A stretch of DNA of 64,000 nucleotides, taken from Zopfochytrium polystomum (lineage: Eukaryota > Chytridiomycota > Chytridiomycetes > Chytridiales > Chytridiaceae). Numbering within the stretch: position 1 is the stretch's first letter; each line of letters begins with the position of its first letter. Under the pieces are notes generated by a model. It ran no database searches. It was not told the DNA's origin and saw only the letters and a program-made list of their open reading frames with translations. Shown one piece after another: positions 62,703 through 64,000 of this stretch. Position numbers and translations under genes: made by a program. Where the stretch lies: assembly GCA_025765615.1 (NCBI GenBank), contig JAIVFJ010000050.1, forward strand, positions 124,001 to 188,000, given 5' to 3'.

Positions 62703-63779
62703 ATGGCGTCCCATCGTCCAAGAGCCACGCACATCCCGACAGAGGTGGTCACTGCGATCGGCCGCTACGTCCATGATCAGCGCAGCCTCTTCTTCCTCGC
62801 GACTCTTTTCTTCATACCCGAGCTCCAGATCGGCGCTTACCGACAAATGCACGAAATGGCGTTTGATGTTGCAGCTGCTGCGGGCAATATTCCCCTTCTT
62901 GACCGGCTTCTCAACTATTCCAATCTCACCGGCCTCCCACCTGGATACTCGTACCTGCTGGTTTGCGATGCGGCCGCGCGAGGGGACGTGCCCGTGTTGC
63001 AGTGGTGGCGAGACAGCGGGCTGAAGGTTCCATATCTGCAGTGGTCCCTGCCATGGGAACCGCTGCAGGAGGCCGTGAGTAACGGCCACGTGCAAGTGCT
63101 GCAGTGGTTCAAGGACATTGGTTGGCTCTTTGAAGAATCCGCCTTCTGCTACGTGGTAGACGATGCTTGCAGTGGTGGTCATGTGGCACCTTTGCAGTGG
63201 TGGAAAGATCACAGCGGCGTGCCTTTCCGATATTACAGCGCACTGTCGATCGCGATTACCAAGAGGCATCTACCTGTCCTGCAGTGGTGGCTAGACAATG
63301 GATTGTCGATTTACAACTCACTTCTAAATGATGTAGACTCTCCCACTGTACTGGATTGGTGGAGGCGCAGCGGGTTGGAGATGCCCTGCGGGGAAGCGAT
63401 AGACCATGCAAGTATCTCAGGAAACGTGTCGGTGCTAAACTGGTGGAAATCAAGCGGTTTGTTGCTTACGTACACCAGCAAGGCAATGGACGGAGCTAGC
63501 CAAAACGGGCACGTCGCCTGCTTGCAGTGGTGGAGGGACAGTGGTCTGGACTTGTGCTACTCATCGATGCACCTCTGGGACATGCCGGTCCATGTGATCG
63601 AGTGGTGGAGCAACTGCGGCTTGCCAATCAAACTTCGGATGTTCGAGCTGCGGTGGGAGGTCCATGACCTGGATGTACAGTCCAAGGAAAAAGCAGTTAA
63701 ACTCTTTTACATCCTTTGGCAGAATCGCCGGCCTGTTGTGGTGGACAGACCGCGGTTAGGGTCTGATCCTCCTTTGTGA
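62703..63779 (+). CDS. WW-type ankyrin-like repeat protein (~358 aa)
   Basis: Start chosen at 62703 ('MASHRPRATHIPTEVVTAIG') by comparison with the sister starts; an upstream ATG at 62625 would add 26 unrelated residues. Lead: 'RYVHDQRSLFFLATLFFIPE'. Units: 'GDVPVLQWWRDSGLKVPY', 'GHVAPLQWWKDHSGVPFRY', 'RHLPVLQWWLDNGLSIYN', 'NVSVLNWWKSSGLLLTY', 'GHVACLQWWRDSGLDLCY'. The C-cap seen in its sisters is replaced by 'LWQNRRPVVVDRPRLGSD', so the 3' end has diverged. Third of four tandem genes. Confidence 0.87.
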   Translation: MASHRPRATHIPTEVVTAIGRYVHDQRSLFFLATLFFIPELQIGAYRQMHEMAFDVAAAAGNIPLLDRLLNYSNLTGLPPGYSYLLVCDAAARGDVPVLQWWRDSGLKVPYLQWSLPWEPLQEAVSNGHVQVLQWFKDIGWLFEESAFCYVVDDACSGGHVAPLQWWKDHSGVPFRYYSALSIAITKRHLPVLQWWLDNGLSIYNSLLNDVDSPTVLDWWRRSGLEMPCGEAIDHASISGNVSVLNWWKSSGLLLTYTSKAMDGASQNGHVACLQWWRDSGLDLCYSSMHLWDMPVHVIEWWSNCGLPIKLRMFELRWEVHDLDVQSKEKAVKLFYILWQNRRPVVVDRPRLGSDPPL

Positions 63780-63879
63780 TCGTGCAAGGTGGGGAATTAC
63801 ATAAATACAATCGACGTGCGCAATCCTGATTCACTTCGGATTCAATCCGATTTTTGTCTTGACCAGCTGATAGACGGTA

Positions 63880-64000
63880 ATGAGAAGCAGTCTCATTTCA
63901 GATCGCCCCGGCCCACGCCTGCCGCATCTCGTCGTCGCCACGATCGGCCTCTTCCTCGACGACCCGCGCATCTTCTTTGTCCTCGCCACTCTCTTCGCCA
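63880..64000 (+). CDS. WW-type ankyrin-like repeat gene, start only
   Basis: From ATG 63880 the frame reads 'MRSSLISDRPGPRLPHLV' and 'VATIGLFLDDPRIFFVLATL' to the window edge. This is the family's N-terminal helix region, so a fourth tandem member begins here and continues outside. Confidence 0.8.
   Translation, partial: MRSSLISDRPGPRLPHLVVATIGLFLDDPRIFFVLATLFA

Noticed and set aside
1..64000. tRNA, rRNA or riboswitch genes
   Set aside because: I scanned for cloverleaf-like anticodon arms and conserved rRNA stretches by eye and saw none; a covariance-model search would be needed to exclude them.

Overview
The window reads as nuclear DNA of a fungus, most likely a chytrid or related zoosporic lineage (inference). 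Genes are GC-rich and interrupted by short GT-AG introns, often with CTAAC-like branch sites. House-keeping genes of fungal type are present (deoxyhypusine synthase, IBA57, Hsp20, serine carboxypeptidase). About a third of the window is transposon-derived: a Tad/I-like LINE, a Ty1/copia element, a MULE relic and a Tnp2-type DNA transposon. A large family of proteins built from 28-29 residue ankyrin-like repeats with the signature 'LQWWKDSGL' runs through the window. I saw no bacterial operons, CRISPR arrays, rRNA or tRNA genes.

Layout. 0-12.7 kb: start of a small unknown gene, an S10 carboxypeptidase with a likely GPI tail, an unresolved gene, a secreted ADP-ribosyltransferase-like protein, Hsp20 with a heat-shock element, two degraded subtilase C-terminal fragments on either side of Hsp20, a first WW-repeat protein, and a membrane-anchored FkbM methyltransferase. 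12.7-16.9 kb: a MULE/FAR1 relic beside a 5'-truncated copia element whose other end is joined to an F-box-like gene start, then a frameshifted paralogue of the gene at the left edge. 17-20 kb: three minus-strand low-complexity or repeat proteins (His-rich, Pro-rich, amphipathic-helix repeats). 20.2-28.9 kb: an irregular array of six copies of a 27-bp motif, then a 7.4-kb LINE with a 16-bp target-site duplication.

29-34.5 kb: two WW-repeat proteins, a disrupted unknown gene and a GPI-type Cys-rich secreted protein with an inverted partial copy. 34.5-44 kb: an AT-richer block occupied by a Tnp2-type DNA transposon. It carries a multi-exon transposase, a ~1200-residue accessory protein with a possible Ulp1-like protease region, two small divergent genes and subterminal repeats. 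44-48 kb: IBA57 and deoxyhypusine synthase, convergent. 48-57.2 kb: many short dispersed repeats around a small secreted protein, a fatty acid hydroxylase, and a ricin-B-type lectin whose first domain resembles the small secreted protein and whose 3' half is duplicated as a relic. 57.3-64 kb: a leucine-rich-repeat transmembrane protein followed by four head-to-tail WW-repeat genes, the last cut by the window edge.

Most genes appear independent. The coherent groups are the transposon gene set at 35-44 kb and the expanding WW-repeat family, whose members share an N-terminal F-box-like helix region and so may be ubiquitin-ligase adaptors or effectors (inference). All splice structures are read by eye from frame continuity and consensus sites. 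Exon limits are therefore approximate.
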